Origin: Bacteroidetes bacterium UBA2322
GTDB taxonomy: Bacteria; Bacteroidota; Bacteroidia; Chitinophagales; UBA2359
Length of the DNA stretch: 54,178 nucleotides
Direction: 5' to 3'
Assembly (NCBI GenBank): GCA_002345145.1
Contig: DDVC01000189.1
Span: forward strand, 1-54,178
Under the pieces are notes generated by a model. That model was not told where the DNA came from. It did not search any database and worked only from the letters and a program-made list of their open reading frames with translations. A program made the translations under genes and the position numbers. Of the stretch, positions 15,884 to 25,156 are shown one piece after another (within the stretch, counting starts at the first letter, position 1; every line of letters starts with the position of its first letter).

Positions 15884-17635
15884 ATGGTACAAAAATTAGT
15901 ACTTACGCTTGTTATGTTTTTGTTTACTGCTGCGGCAGTACATGCACAGCCCTATTGCAACTCAGTTTGGGGGGGTGTCGGTTTCGCCTGCGATATTGCC
16001 TGTGAAAGCTCAGTTTGCAGTTATGACCCTTACTGTTGTAATACTAATTGGGATTTGCTTTGCGCCACTGAAGCAGCAAGTGACCCCAATTGCCAAAGTT
16101 GCATTTCACCTGTTCTTTTTTGCAACACAAGGTGGGGGGGGGCAGGTTTTCCTTTCGACCTTGCCTGCCAAAACTCGGTTTGCAGTTATGACCCTTACTG
16201 TTGTAATACTAATTGGGATTCCATCTGCGCCAATGAAGCAGCAAGTGACTCCAATTGCCAAAGTTGCCTCAGTCCACCGCCTGTTGCTAATTGCAATAGC
16301 ATTACAGTTATTACCGCGTGTAGCTTTTACACTTGGAGTGTAACAGGTATAACCTATTATGATTCCGGCATTTATAATGCCGGCAGCAATACCCTCGATT
16401 TAACCATTGCCCTTGGCACCCAAACCTCCCTTGCCGGCTCTACCAATGTTTGTGTAGGCGGTACAATAGGCTTAACCGCCACCGGCGGCAATACCTACCA
16501 GTGGAGCGGACCCAATGGTTACACTAATACCGGCGCAAGCATAACCCGCAACGGAGCTACTACTGCTATGAGCGGCACTTATACCGTTACCATTACCCAC
16601 AATGAGTGTTCGGTAGTGCGCAGTATAAATGTTATGGTACACCCTACCCCCAGCGCTACCATTAGCGGCGCTACTTCTGTATGCAACGGTGGCACCATAA
16701 GCCTTAGCGCACCCGCAGGCGCTGTTTCGTATGCGTGGAGTGGTCCGGGTGGTTTTACCTCTTCTACCCAAAACATGACCCGCTCTAATGCCACTACGGC
16801 TATGGCAGGCACATACAAAGTTACCGTTACCGGCGCAGGCGGCTGCACTGCCACTGCCAGCCGAAGCGTAACAGTAGCAGCGCCCACTGCCGCCACCATT
16901 ACAGGCGCTACCGGTTTTTGCTCAAACGGCACCATTACCCTTACTGCCACCACAGCCGGTGTTAGCTACCAATGGAGCGGACCGGGCGGATTTAGCTTTT
17001 CCGGCGCTACCATGACCCGCACACCTGCCGTAGCCGGTACTTATACCGTAACGGTTCAGAATGCCGCAGGCTGCATAAGTACTGCCAGCCGTACTGTTTC
17101 GGTAACAGCAGCGCCCACCGTTAGTATTCAAAACAACAGCAATTGCAACCGTGTATGGCTCATAGCATCGGGCGGCAACAGCTACCAGTGGAGTGGACCG
17201 GGCTTTACCGGCACCGGCGCAACTGTTTTGCGCAATCCGGCTTCTTATGGTATGTATGGCACTTACACCGTAACCGTAACAGGTAGTGGTGGTTGTACTA
17301 CATCGGCAAGTGTTACGGTTAATCCCTGTGGCGACAATGGCGGCAGTACCAAAAACGGAGGCATTCAATTGCAGCAGTTGCTACAGGCATTCCCCAATCC
17401 TGCCCAAAACATGAGCACCCTTAGTTTTACCGCCGCTGCACAAGAGCCGGCTATCCTAACCGTGTTTAACACAGAGGGTAAATTAATTGCTACCTTATTT
17501 AACGGCACAACCGAAGCCGGCCTTACCTACCAATTGCCTTTTGATACAGCCCTGCTGCCCAATGGCATTTACTTTGCCGTTTTGCAATATGCCAATGGCG
17601 CTACCGAAAATACCCGAATTATGGTGGTAAGATAA
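15884..17635 (+). CDS. T9SS cargo with twin cysteine-rich modules and Ig/PKD-like repeats
   Basis: A 583-residue secreted protein. A signal peptide ends at about residue 22 (AAAVHAQ). Two cysteine-rich modules follow in tandem (about 25-79 and 80-134), each with WGG-GF, AC...VCSYDPYCCNTNWD, CA-EAAS and NCQSC. Several Ig/PKD-like repeats come next, each with YQWSGP or YAWSGP and GTYTVTV. The C-terminus (from about residue 500, AFPNPAQNMSTLSF through GIYFAVLQYANG to MVVR) is a T9SS type A sorting domain, so the protein is exported across the outer membrane and attached to or released from the surface. I start at 15884, where the signal peptide begins, not at the frame opening at 15809. The function of the cysteine module is unknown; similar CCxxxWDxxCA modules occur in other secreted bacterial proteins. 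Confidence 0.9.
   Translation: MVQKLVLTLVMFLFTAAAVHAQPYCNSVWGGVGFACDIACESSVCSYDPYCCNTNWDLLCATEAASDPNCQSCISPVLFCNTRWGGAGFPFDLACQNSVCSYDPYCCNTNWDSICANEAASDSNCQSCLSPPPVANCNSITVITACSFYTWSVTGITYYDSGIYNAGSNTLDLTIALGTQTSLAGSTNVCVGGTIGLTATGGNTYQWSGPNGYTNTGASITRNGATTAMSGTYTVTITHNECSVVRSINVMVHPTPSATISGATSVCNGGTISLSAPAGAVSYAWSGPGGFTSSTQNMTRSNATTAMAGTYKVTVTGAGGCTATASRSVTVAAPTAATITGATGFCSNGTITLTATTAGVSYQWSGPGGFSFSGATMTRTPAVAGTYTVTVQNAAGCISTASRTVSVTAAPTVSIQNNSNCNRVWLIASGGNSYQWSGPGFTGTGATVLRNPASYGMYGTYTVTVTGSGGCTTSASVTVNPCGDNGGSTKNGGIQLQQLLQAFPNPAQNMSTLSFTAAAQEPAILTVFNTEGKLIATLFNGTTEAGLTYQLPFDTALLPNGIYFAVLQYANGATENTRIMVVR
15956..16285 (+). repeat. 165-bp tandem duplication encoding the cysteine modules
   Basis: Two in-frame units of 55 codons (15956-16120 and 16121-16285). 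Long stretches are identical at the DNA level, notably the part encoding VCSYDPYCCNTNWD, which points to a fairly recent duplication or to gene conversion. Confidence 0.75.
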
Positions 17636-17659
17636 CCACTTACCCCATAACCACTTAAC

Positions 17660-17703
17660 AAAAAAACGCAACATGCCTATGTAGGGTGTGTTGCGTTTTT
17701 TTG
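17660..17703 (+). terminator. Rho-independent terminator
   Basis: AAAACGCAACA pairs with TGTTGCGTTTT around a short loop and is followed by a run of T. It lies 25 bases past the stop of the cysteine-module gene. Confidence 0.85.
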
Positions 17704-17911
17704 TAGGGGGTTATTGCCCATTATGCAGTTTTGCAGTAATGGCTCTTAACCCAAACTGCATACCTTGCCGCCAAACATACAAGACTTTTGCAACGGGTGC
17801 AAGGTTTTGGTGGGTTTGCTATTTTTTATTTCCTTTTAAGAAAACGTTGCTAAGTAAAACTTTGAGGTATTTTCTTCTAAGGAACTGTGATGTTGGAATT
17901 AGTAGTACGCT

Positions 17912-17988
17912 AAAGGCTTGCCGCAAAAGGATTTCAAACAGGTAGGGCGATATATTTCGGTGCGCAGCGCCTTGTCAATTGGGCGGTT
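17912..17988 (+). repeat. Dispersed hairpin element, copy B (partial)
   Basis: 77 bases match the start of copy A with two differences, including the GGTGC-GCA-GCGCC hairpin. GTTGGAATT at 17892-17900, just upstream, is the complement of the AATTCCAAC found at the right ends of copies A and C, suggesting the family has inverted ends. Confidence 0.7.
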
Positions 17989-18048
17989 GCTACTGAAACG
18001 CTGTTTTTATCGGGAAGAAAAGAACTTATCCCGATATCCGAAATCAAA

Positions 18049-18112
18049 ACTTGAGTCTTTATTATTCAAAAATCTGTGTAAATCAGCCGCATCCGTGTTA
18101 TCTGTGTGCGGT
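18049..18112 (+). repeat. Dispersed 64-base repeat, copy 2
   Basis: Partner of 13731-13794, with the core ATCCGTGTTATCTGTGTG. It sits 60 bases after hairpin-element copy B. Confidence 0.6.
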
Positions 18113-18314
18113 TTTGCGCACCTACCTGTAGCACGTCATTTTCATTAAACTTGGGTCACACACACCCTACCAAATACCAAGTACCAGAGGCTAAATAGAC
18201 ATAAAAACCCCAAATTCATCGGCAAATTTCCCAAACAAACAATCCGCAAAAAAACTGGCAAATAATTTGCTATGGTGTAGTAAACAAGCACACAAACCAT
18301 ATAAAGTTATAGCC

Positions 18315-21300
18315 ATGAAAAATGCACTTACCATAACCTTAGTCCTTATTTTATGGGGCATCAGTAGTCAGTTGTTTGCCCAAAATGGGGTAAAACAATG
18401 GTTAGATAAAGACAAAAAACCCACTACCAACGGCGCAGAGGTGACATTTTACCGATTGGTAAAATATACCGAAAGTGGTAAACCCATTGGAACGGTGCAA
18501 GATTATTACCTAACCGATACCTTGCAGTTTACCGGCAGCTTATTGGCACAAAACCCCGATGCTTATGACGGCACCTGTGTATGGTATCACCCAAACGGGG
18601 CTAAGCAGCGCGAAGCCTATTACCTAAACGGCGAACTTGCCGGACGTGTGGCAGTGTGGAACCAAGACGGCAGAGCCTTATATGAAGGCGCTTACAAAAA
18701 AGGCAAGCAATGGGGCAGACACATTTTTTGGGACGAAAAAGGCAACTTTGTAAGTGTTGATTTTTACCAAAACGGTCAAAAATTTAACATAACCGAAGTG
18801 GCAACCGCCCTGCCTGCCCTGCCCGATGATACCAAAGCCACCCTATATACCCTTTCAAAACATTTGAGCCACCGTTTTTTAGCCGATGCCGCCGATGCCC
18901 ACGCCTTTAATCATTTTGGCGAGCAACTCTTAGAGCAAAACCTGTTTACCCAAGCCCTTTGCCTATTTATGGCAAGCAAACAAATACGGCAAGTACTGGC
19001 TTTGCCCGCAGGCGTGCAAGAAACAGATAAAAACTTAGCAGCTACTTATGAGGCAATGGGCAATACTAAAATGGCATCGGCTTATTTGCAAAAATCGGGC
19101 GCTTTATCTGCTGCCAAGCCTCAGCCAGAAAAAACATTGCCCAAACAACCCGCCAAAGACCGGCAGGAGGTGATGGTTGCTTACGAAGCCTCTATCAGGC
19201 AAACTGCCAATATGCTTAAAGAGCAACCCTTAAATTCCCTGCCCTTTGCAACGGTTCAAAAACAAGAAACACAACCCGAAACAGGAAACCCCGCCCGAAT
19301 TGCCACTTCTTTGGTGGCTACACTGCAAACAAACCAAAAAACCAACTTGTTTGTAATAGCCAACACAAGCCGGGTAGGGGCGAAGCCTATTTTACCCATT
19401 GTTAATACCCAAGCCGCTTTGGCTATACAAACCACCAACTTGGCAACAGAGGATTATGCCGAAGAAACAACAAACCCCGATGCAAAACCCATTGCCCCCA
19501 AACAACCCGATGACCTGCCTCAAAAAACGCTTGACCCTCCCCATACAAAGGCTAAACCTGCGGTAATACCTGCCCAACCCCAACCAACTCCCTCCGCAAT
19601 TGCCAAAACCCAATTGCCATCAACCACTTCAACTGAGGTAGCGCCTGTACAAAAAAACGCCCTACCGAAGCCCTCACCATCATCGGGCTTAATGGCTAAC
19701 AACCCCTCCGTTTCGCCAAAGGCTGCCCCTGAGCCTACGGCTTCAATACCCGCCTTGCCGCCACCCGTAGCGGCTGCACCCGTACCCGCAGCCAAGCCCG
19801 ATGCCGCACCCGTAAAACCCTCTGCCACCGCCGCCGAACTGCCCAATGCAGCCAATTTTATAGCGGCTTTATCAAAGTATCTTGCCTCCAACAATAAAAC
19901 CGAGTTAATTCAGGCGTTATCGGTTCAGTTGGGGGTAAACATTGCCAATTTAAACAGACAAGATGCCGCAGCCATACAGCAACTCATTAACCAAATGCTG
20001 AACAACGGAGCTTATGCCGGCATAACCGCTGCATTTGATGCCTCGCCCGATGCGCTCAAAACCATAAAAGACGAATCTGCCAAAGCCACCCTGCTATTGG
20101 GTTTGGCTAAGGCAGCACAGCAGCAAGGCTTATACGCCCAGGCATTGCAGCATTATGAGCAAGTAACCAAAATTGCCACATCTGCAAAAAACGCACAGGC
20201 TACCTGGGGGGCAGAAGCCAAACAGGGTTTGGTAAACACGTTTGTTGCCCAAAAAGAGTATGCCCGCGCTACGGAACTGCTTACCGAACTTAAAACAGCC
20301 GCCGAAAAAAACGGCAACGATGCTGCATTGGCACAACTAAACAACCAACTTGGCAACCTGTATTTTGACCAAGGCGCTTATGACAAAGCCGCCGCAAACT
20401 ACAAACTCAGCGCCGAACACCACGAGTATCTTGCCAACCGAAGCGGCGTGGCATTGGCTACCCTTAAAACGGCAAACATGCTGGCATTGCAGGGTAAATA
20501 CGCCGAAGCCGAAACCCAATACCGGCAAGCTATGGTACTTGCCGAAAGACTAAAACTGCCCAAACATTTGGCTGCTGTTTACAATAACTGGGGCGTTTTG
20601 CTCTATTTTAAAGGCAATTACCCCGAAGCCGAGCAACATTTTACCCGCTCTGCCCAGTTGTGGGAAAAAGAACCGGAGCATTTTACCGCCCAAATTCCGG
20701 TTATGCTCAACACTGCCGCCGCCGCCGCCGAAACGGGTAATGTAAAACAGGCTTACCAACTGTATTGCCATTATTTAGAACTTGCCCAACAAACCGATTT
20801 CCTCCATTTGCCCGATGAATGGCAAATGCTTACCGTTAAAAAACACGAAATGGCGGCTAAGGAGGCGGTAAAATTAGCCGTTCAGCTCTCTAAGCCCGAT
20901 GAAGCCTTTGCCCTTGCCGAGCAATCTAAAATGCACCAAACCGCCCAATACCTCTTACAACCCGAAACCGGTTTGACCCTACCTATTGACCCCCTTTTGC
21001 AAGCCGAAGAGCTGTACTGGCAACACAGCTTGCACGCCATTAGCCGCCAAGTTGCCCAGCCCGCCAATGCCGCCCAAACCAAACAACTTGCCCAAACCCA
21101 ACAAATGCTGCTTAACGGCTACCAAAAATTTATGCAAGAACTGCCCACAAATGCCCCTCAGTATGCAGCCCTTAAATACCCTACAAAGCCCCATGTAGAA
21201 CAAATTCAGGAAACCCTTTTGCCCGATGAGGTAATGATTAGTTACCTTTTAGGAAACAAACAAGCCTATGCTTTTTTAATTGCCAAATCGGTTTACCAAT

Positions 21301-22349
21301 GTTTTACCCTTGATAACGCCGCTACCATTGAACAAGAGGTAGAACAACTATATGCCAATTACCTTAAACCCGCCTCCGAACTGCCCGATAAAGACCTCCG
21401 AAAAGCAGAAAAAAAATTGCAGGAAGCCTTTGCCCTTCATGCCGGTAAATTGTATAACAAACTTATATTGCCCATTCAGAAAAGTGGCTTATTATCGGGA
21501 GCTAAAAAATTGATAATTGTGCCCGATGGCATTTTGCATACCTTACCTTTTCAACTATTGGTTGAGCCGGGTTCAACCCCTGTAACCAACTATAAAGACT
21601 ACCCCTATCTTGCCAAACAATACGCCATAACCACCTATCCGGCTGCCGGCGCATTTTACCAATTGAGCAAGCCCGCCCCCCAAAACACCGGTAAGGTATT
21701 AGCTTTGGCAAACCCCACGCTGCAAACTTCTGCCACACAAAGCAATACTTACAGCAATTTGGTTTTGGGTAAAGCTACCATTGCCCCGCCAGCCATAGCC
21801 GTTTATGATGCCAAAACCCAGTTTACCCCCTTTGAAGCGGCAAACCTAACCCTGTTGCAGCAAAATCAGGTAGCCGAAACCAAACTAAAACAACTCAGCC
21901 GCCAACCATACCAATACCTGCACTTAGCTGCACCGTTTGTCTTTAATAGTCAGTATCCGCAGTTTTCGGGTTTAATAGTAGGTGGCACACAGGGTAACAA
22001 TGCCCTGCTCACCCTGCCCAAGTTGGCAGAACTCAGCCCCTCGGCAGCATTGCTTAACCTGCCTTTTGCTTTTAGCCATACGCCCTCCGGTTTGCAGGGC
22101 AATGCCGTAGCCACTTTGCAATTAACCACCCTTCAGGCGGGCATAGGGGCTGCCACCTACAGCCTTTGGTTGCCACAAGTAAGCCATGCCACCCAATTTT
22201 ACACCTTATTATACGACCGGTTAGCTCAAAACACACCCCTACCCGATGCCTACCAACACACCCAGTTACAAATGATGCAAACTGATGAGTTTGCCGCTCC
22301 CGCAGCATGGGCAGCGTTTACTTTAAGCGGAGGTTTTGCCGGCAGGTAG
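18315..22349 (+). CDS. Secreted MORN/TPR protein with a degenerate CHAT domain
   Basis: A 1344-residue exported protein. A signal peptide ends near SQLFAQ (about 22). MORN/YwqK-like repeats follow (GTCVWYHPNGAKQREAYY, GRALYEGAYKKGKQWG; about 80-150), then a long Pro/Ala/Lys-rich linker (about 260-510), TPR repeats (about 560-850) and a C-terminal CHAT-like domain (about 1060-1344). In active CHAT proteases the histidine lies in a L-H-x-A-T-H-G motif and the cysteine in L-S-A-C; here these read LHLAAPF (His1203, then Pro1207) and ALLNLPFAF (about 1245-1253), with no Cys nearby. The rest of the fold (SLWLPQV, FYTLLYDRLAQ, AWAAFTLSG) is conserved. It is therefore probably a non-catalytic CHAT scaffold. 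The start at 18315 gives the signal peptide; the longer frame to 18267 does not. Confidence 0.85.
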   Translation: MKNALTITLVLILWGISSQLFAQNGVKQWLDKDKKPTTNGAEVTFYRLVKYTESGKPIGTVQDYYLTDTLQFTGSLLAQNPDAYDGTCVWYHPNGAKQREAYYLNGELAGRVAVWNQDGRALYEGAYKKGKQWGRHIFWDEKGNFVSVDFYQNGQKFNITEVATALPALPDDTKATLYTLSKHLSHRFLADAADAHAFNHFGEQLLEQNLFTQALCLFMASKQIRQVLALPAGVQETDKNLAATYEAMGNTKMASAYLQKSGALSAAKPQPEKTLPKQPAKDRQEVMVAYEASIRQTANMLKEQPLNSLPFATVQKQETQPETGNPARIATSLVATLQTNQKTNLFVIANTSRVGAKPILPIVNTQAALAIQTTNLATEDYAEETTNPDAKPIAPKQPDDLPQKTLDPPHTKAKPAVIPAQPQPTPSAIAKTQLPSTTSTEVAPVQKNALPKPSPSSGLMANNPSVSPKAAPEPTASIPALPPPVAAAPVPAAKPDAAPVKPSATAAELPNAANFIAALSKYLASNNKTELIQALSVQLGVNIANLNRQDAAAIQQLINQMLNNGAYAGITAAFDASPDALKTIKDESAKATLLLGLAKAAQQQGLYAQALQHYEQVTKIATSAKNAQATWGAEAKQGLVNTFVAQKEYARATELLTELKTAAEKNGNDAALAQLNNQLGNLYFDQGAYDKAAANYKLSAEHHEYLANRSGVALATLKTANMLALQGKYAEAETQYRQAMVLAERLKLPKHLAAVYNNWGVLLYFKGNYPEAEQHFTRSAQLWEKEPEHFTAQIPVMLNTAAAAAETGNVKQAYQLYCHYLELAQQTDFLHLPDEWQMLTVKKHEMAAKEAVKLAVQLSKPDEAFALAEQSKMHQTAQYLLQPETGLTLPIDPLLQAEELYWQHSLHAISRQVAQPANAAQTKQLAQTQQMLLNGYQKFMQELPTNAPQYAALKYPTKPHVEQIQETLLPDEVMISYLLGNKQAYAFLIAKSVYQCFTLDNAATIEQEVEQLYANYLKPASELPDKDLRKAEKKLQEAFALHAGKLYNKLILPIQKSGLLSGAKKLIIVPDGILHTLPFQLLVEPGSTPVTNYKDYPYLAKQYAITTYPAAGAFYQLSKPAPQNTGKVLALANPTLQTSATQSNTYSNLVLGKATIAPPAIAVYDAKTQFTPFEAANLTLLQQNQVAETKLKQLSRQPYQYLHLAAPFVFNSQYPQFSGLIVGGTQGNNALLTLPKLAELSPSAALLNLPFAFSHTPSGLQGNAVATLQLTTLQAGIGAATYSLWLPQVSHATQFYTLLYDRLAQNTPLPDAYQHTQLQMMQTDEFAAPAAWAAFTLSGGFAGR

Positions 22350-22404
22350 GTAAACACCCCATTCAATAGGTTTCCCCAAAATCATAATTACGCTGTGTAT
22401 AATA

Positions 22405-22447
22405 TAAAAAAAACCCCCGATGCAGCCAAAGTTACATCGGGGTTTTG
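22405..22447. terminator. Bidirectional terminator
   Basis: AAACCCCCGATG pairs with CATCGGGGTTTT, with A-rich and T-rich flanks. It lies between the convergent CHAT-protein and hppD genes and can serve both. The stem matches that at 38955-38990. Confidence 0.85.
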
Positions 22448-22468
22448 TATGAGAGGGGGTCAATTATT

Positions 22469-23605
22469 TTACAGCGTGCCTCTTAGGGCTTGCTCGCGTT
22501 CAATAGATTCAAACAGGGCTTTAAAATTACCTTTGCCAAACGACTTAGCGCCGCAGCGTTGAATAATTTCATAAAAAACGGTGGGTCGGTCTTGTACGGG
22601 TTTGGTAAACAATTGGAGCAGATAACCCTCTTCATCGCGGTCAACCAGGATATTGAGTTTTTTAAGCACTTCCATATCCTCGTTTATATGTCCTACACGC
22701 TCGGCAAGGTCGTCGTAGTAAGTATCGGGAACATACAAAAATTCAACTCCTCTGCTTCGGAGTTCCGAGACGGTAGCAATAATATCGTCTGTTGCTACGG
22801 CAATATGTTGTACGCCTGCGCCACGGTAAAAGTCGATGTATTCTTCAATTTGCGATTTTTTTCTACCTTCTGCCGGCTCGTTAATCGGGAATTTTATGTA
22901 GCCGTTTCCGTTGCTCACCACCTTGCTCATAAGGGCGGTATATTCGGTAGAAATATCTTTGTCATCAAAGGTAAGGAGGAGTTTAAATCCCATTACCTCT
23001 TCATAAAACTGTACCCATTTGTTCATTTCGCCTAATTCTACATTGCCTACGCAGTGGTCAACGTATTTTAGCCCTACGGGTTTTACTTCAAAATTAGATT
23101 GTTTGGGCACAAAACCGGGTAAAAAAGCGCCTTTATAGTTTTTGCGCTCTACAAATTTGTGAATAGTTTGCCCATAGGTATGTATAGCAGATACTACCAC
23201 TTGGCCATGTTCATCGGATAAAACGGTGGGTTGAATGGCAGGTTTAGCGCCTCGTTTTACGGTTTCTTCAAACGAGCGGCGGGCATCGTCCACCCACAGG
23301 GCAAGCACTTTTACGCCGTCGCCGTGTTGTACTAAATGCTGGTTAATGGCAGATTCGGGTGTTAGGGGTGTGGTAAGCACCAATCGTATTTTACCTTGTT
23401 GCAGCACATAAGATGCAGCGTTTTTGTTGCCGGTTTCTAAGCCGGAGTAAGCCACTAATTGGTAGCCAAAAGCGGTTTGGTAATAATAGGCAGATTGTTT
23501 GGCATTGCCCACGTAAAATTCTATATGGTCGGTGCCGTTAATGGGTAAAAAATCGGCATTGGCGGTAAGGGGTTCTTTTTGCAGGTTGTGTGCTATGGTG
23601 GTCAT
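22469..23605 (-). CDS. hppD: 4-hydroxyphenylpyruvate dioxygenase
   Basis: A 378-residue Fe(II) enzyme that converts 4-hydroxyphenylpyruvate to homogentisate in tyrosine breakdown. Seen: two vicinal-oxygen-chelate halves, with iron ligands His184 (KYVDHCVGN), His267 (VQHIAVATDD) and Glu346 (PTVFYEII), and the C-terminal FGKGNFKALFESIEREQ typical of the family. The start is the Met of MTTIAHNLQ at 23605; the frame extends to 23692, but that stretch has no family similarity. It lies 65 bases downstream of hmgA on the same strand, so the two form a tyrosine-to-homogentisate cleavage operon. Confidence 0.97.
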   Translation of the reverse strand: MTTIAHNLQKEPLTANADFLPINGTDHIEFYVGNAKQSAYYYQTAFGYQLVAYSGLETGNKNAASYVLQQGKIRLVLTTPLTPESAINQHLVQHGDGVKVLALWVDDARRSFEETVKRGAKPAIQPTVLSDEHGQVVVSAIHTYGQTIHKFVERKNYKGAFLPGFVPKQSNFEVKPVGLKYVDHCVGNVELGEMNKWVQFYEEVMGFKLLLTFDDKDISTEYTALMSKVVSNGNGYIKFPINEPAEGRKKSQIEEYIDFYRGAGVQHIAVATDDIIATVSELRSRGVEFLYVPDTYYDDLAERVGHINEDMEVLKKLNILVDRDEEGYLLQLFTKPVQDRPTVFYEIIQRCGAKSFGKGNFKALFESIEREQALRGTL

Positions 23606-23670
23606 AAAAAGTGGGGTTATGGTGTAGAAATATGGTTTTGAGTGGTAAGTGGTTGTGTAAAGTAGAAGTT

Positions 23671-24837
23671 TTACCCTGCATAGTCCAACCAAGAGAGGTA
23701 GTAATCGGGGTCTTCAATTTGGAGGGCTTGTCGGGTAAGTTGCAGGGGTTTAAAGGTGTCAATCATTACGGCAAGTTCTTTGGTTTCTTTTGCTCCGATG
23801 CTTTTTTCTACTGTTCCGGGGTGGGGTCCGTGTGGTATGCCGCCCGGGTGCAGGGTAATTTGTCCTCGTTTTACATTTTTGCGGCTCATAAAATCGCCGT
23901 CCACGTAGTAGAGAACTTCGTCGGAGTCTATATTACTGTGGTGGTAAGGGGCAGGAATGGCAAGCGGGTGGTAATCATACAGACGGGGAACAAAACTGCA
24001 AACCACAAACCCACGCGAGGCAAAAGTTTGATGAATAGGCGGAGGCAGGTGAACGCGTCCGGTAATAGGTTCAAAATTGTGGATAGAAAACCCAAACGGG
24101 TAGCAGTAGCCGTCCCACCCTATTACGTCAAAGGGGTGAAAAGCATAGAGGTACGGATACATCATTCCTTCTTTTTTGATAAAGAGCTTAAAATCGCCTT
24201 TTTCGTCGTAGGTTTCTAAGTTTTGCGGGGTTTTAATATCGCGCTCGCAAAAGGGGGAGTGTTCCATAAATTGCCCGTTTTCGCTCAGGTAGCGTTTTGG
24301 GAAAACGATGGGGCTAAACGATTCAGTAATGAGCAGCCGGTTATCGGGCGAGTTAAAGTGGAGTTGGTAAACTGTGCCCCGCGGTATCACCAAGTAATCG
24401 CCGTATTCAAAGGGTATATTGCCGTAGCAGGTTTTAAGGGTGCCGCTGCCTTCGTGAATAAAAATCATTTCATCGGCATCGGCATTTTTGTAGAAATAGT
24501 CAGTAACTGAAAGTTTGGGCGCTGCCAGACTGATATGGCAGTCATTGTTTACCAAAACCGGCACACGGCTTTGCAGGTAATCGTTGGTGGGTGTAATGTT
24601 AAACCCTTGTAGGCTGCGGGGTTGTAATTGTTTGTGCAAAACTACTTCGGGCATTACCAATACCGGATGCCCCACGCTTCGGATAACGGTGGGTGGGTGG
24701 CAGTGGTATAACAGGGCGTAATTGTCAGAAAAACCTTCGGTGCTAAATAACTCTTCGGCATACAAACTGCCGTTGGGCTTGCGAAACTGGGTATGTCTTT
24801 TGGGCGGTATTTGACCTAAACGGTGATAATGAGGCAT
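23671..24837 (-). CDS. hmgA: Homogentisate 1,2-dioxygenase
   Basis: A 388-residue enzyme that opens the homogentisate ring to maleylacetoacetate, the step after hppD. Seen: the N-terminal MPHYHRLGQIPPKRHTQFR; a cupin-like strand pattern; and in the C-terminal half SNIDSDEVLYYVDGDF (Glu307) and ITLHPGGIPHGPHPG, which carry the iron-binding Glu and His residues. It is the first gene of a two-gene operon with hppD. The later steps (maleylacetoacetate isomerase, fumarylacetoacetase) are not in the window. Confidence 0.95.
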   Translation of the reverse strand: MPHYHRLGQIPPKRHTQFRKPNGSLYAEELFSTEGFSDNYALLYHCHPPTVIRSVGHPVLVMPEVVLHKQLQPRSLQGFNITPTNDYLQSRVPVLVNNDCHISLAAPKLSVTDYFYKNADADEMIFIHEGSGTLKTCYGNIPFEYGDYLVIPRGTVYQLHFNSPDNRLLITESFSPIVFPKRYLSENGQFMEHSPFCERDIKTPQNLETYDEKGDFKLFIKKEGMMYPYLYAFHPFDVIGWDGYCYPFGFSIHNFEPITGRVHLPPPIHQTFASRGFVVCSFVPRLYDYHPLAIPAPYHHSNIDSDEVLYYVDGDFMSRKNVKRGQITLHPGGIPHGPHPGTVEKSIGAKETKELAVMIDTFKPLQLTRQALQIEDPDYYLSWLDYAG

Positions 24838-24919
24838 GGGTTAGGAGAAGTTTGCGGTAGAAAATAGGGTAGTTGTTTGTTGGAGTTGACAGGAAACGAC
24901 AGTTGGAAAGGGCAGGGTG

Positions 24920-24953
24920 CAAAAATACTACAATACTGTTTATTACATAACAA
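24920..24953 (-). promoter_or_regulatory. Promoter of the hmgA-hppD operon
   Basis: On the minus strand, TTG (24951-24953), a 23-base gap, then TATTTTTG (24920-24927), matching the Bacteroidota consensus. The leader would be about 75 bases. Confidence 0.5.
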
Positions 24954-24995
24954 TCAAAGCCTGTTATGCGCTCAAAAGCAGCGGTGAAAAATGGG

Positions 24996-25035
24996 TAAAA
25001 AAAGAAACCCCCAAAAAGTAGTACCTTTTTGGGGG
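24996..25035 (-). terminator. Terminator of the LysM-truB operon
   Basis: An 11-base perfect stem, CCCCCAAAAAG (25008-25018) with CTTTTTGGGGG (25025-25035). On the minus strand it is followed by a T-rich run, so it ends transcription coming from truB. Confidence 0.8.
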
Positions 25036-25156
25036 CTGAAAAGTATAAACGAAAAACTATGGCTCTTTATCTAAGCACTATTGAAACGGCAAAATTTACC
25101 GTTTGGTTGCCTGTGTAAGCCATTTTTAACCTTTTTTTGCTTAAAAGGGTGGTTAG

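Larger units (their letters stand above)
17636..18314. other. Intergenic region with a terminator and two repeats
   Basis: About 680 bases. It contains a terminator, hairpin-element copy B and the second copy of the 64-base repeat. Short frames at 17688-17945 and 17918-18148 run through these repeats and are not supported as genes. Confidence 0.6.
24838..25156. other. Intergenic region between truB and hmgA
   Basis: About 320 bases holding the hmgA promoter and the terminator of the truB operon. A 19-codon plus-strand frame around 25060-25119 is too short to support as a gene. Confidence 0.5.

Noticed and set aside
15966..16142. Possible frameshift at two G-runs in the cysteine-module gene
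   Set aside because: The frame and module alignment continue correctly through both runs, so no shift is present in this sequence.
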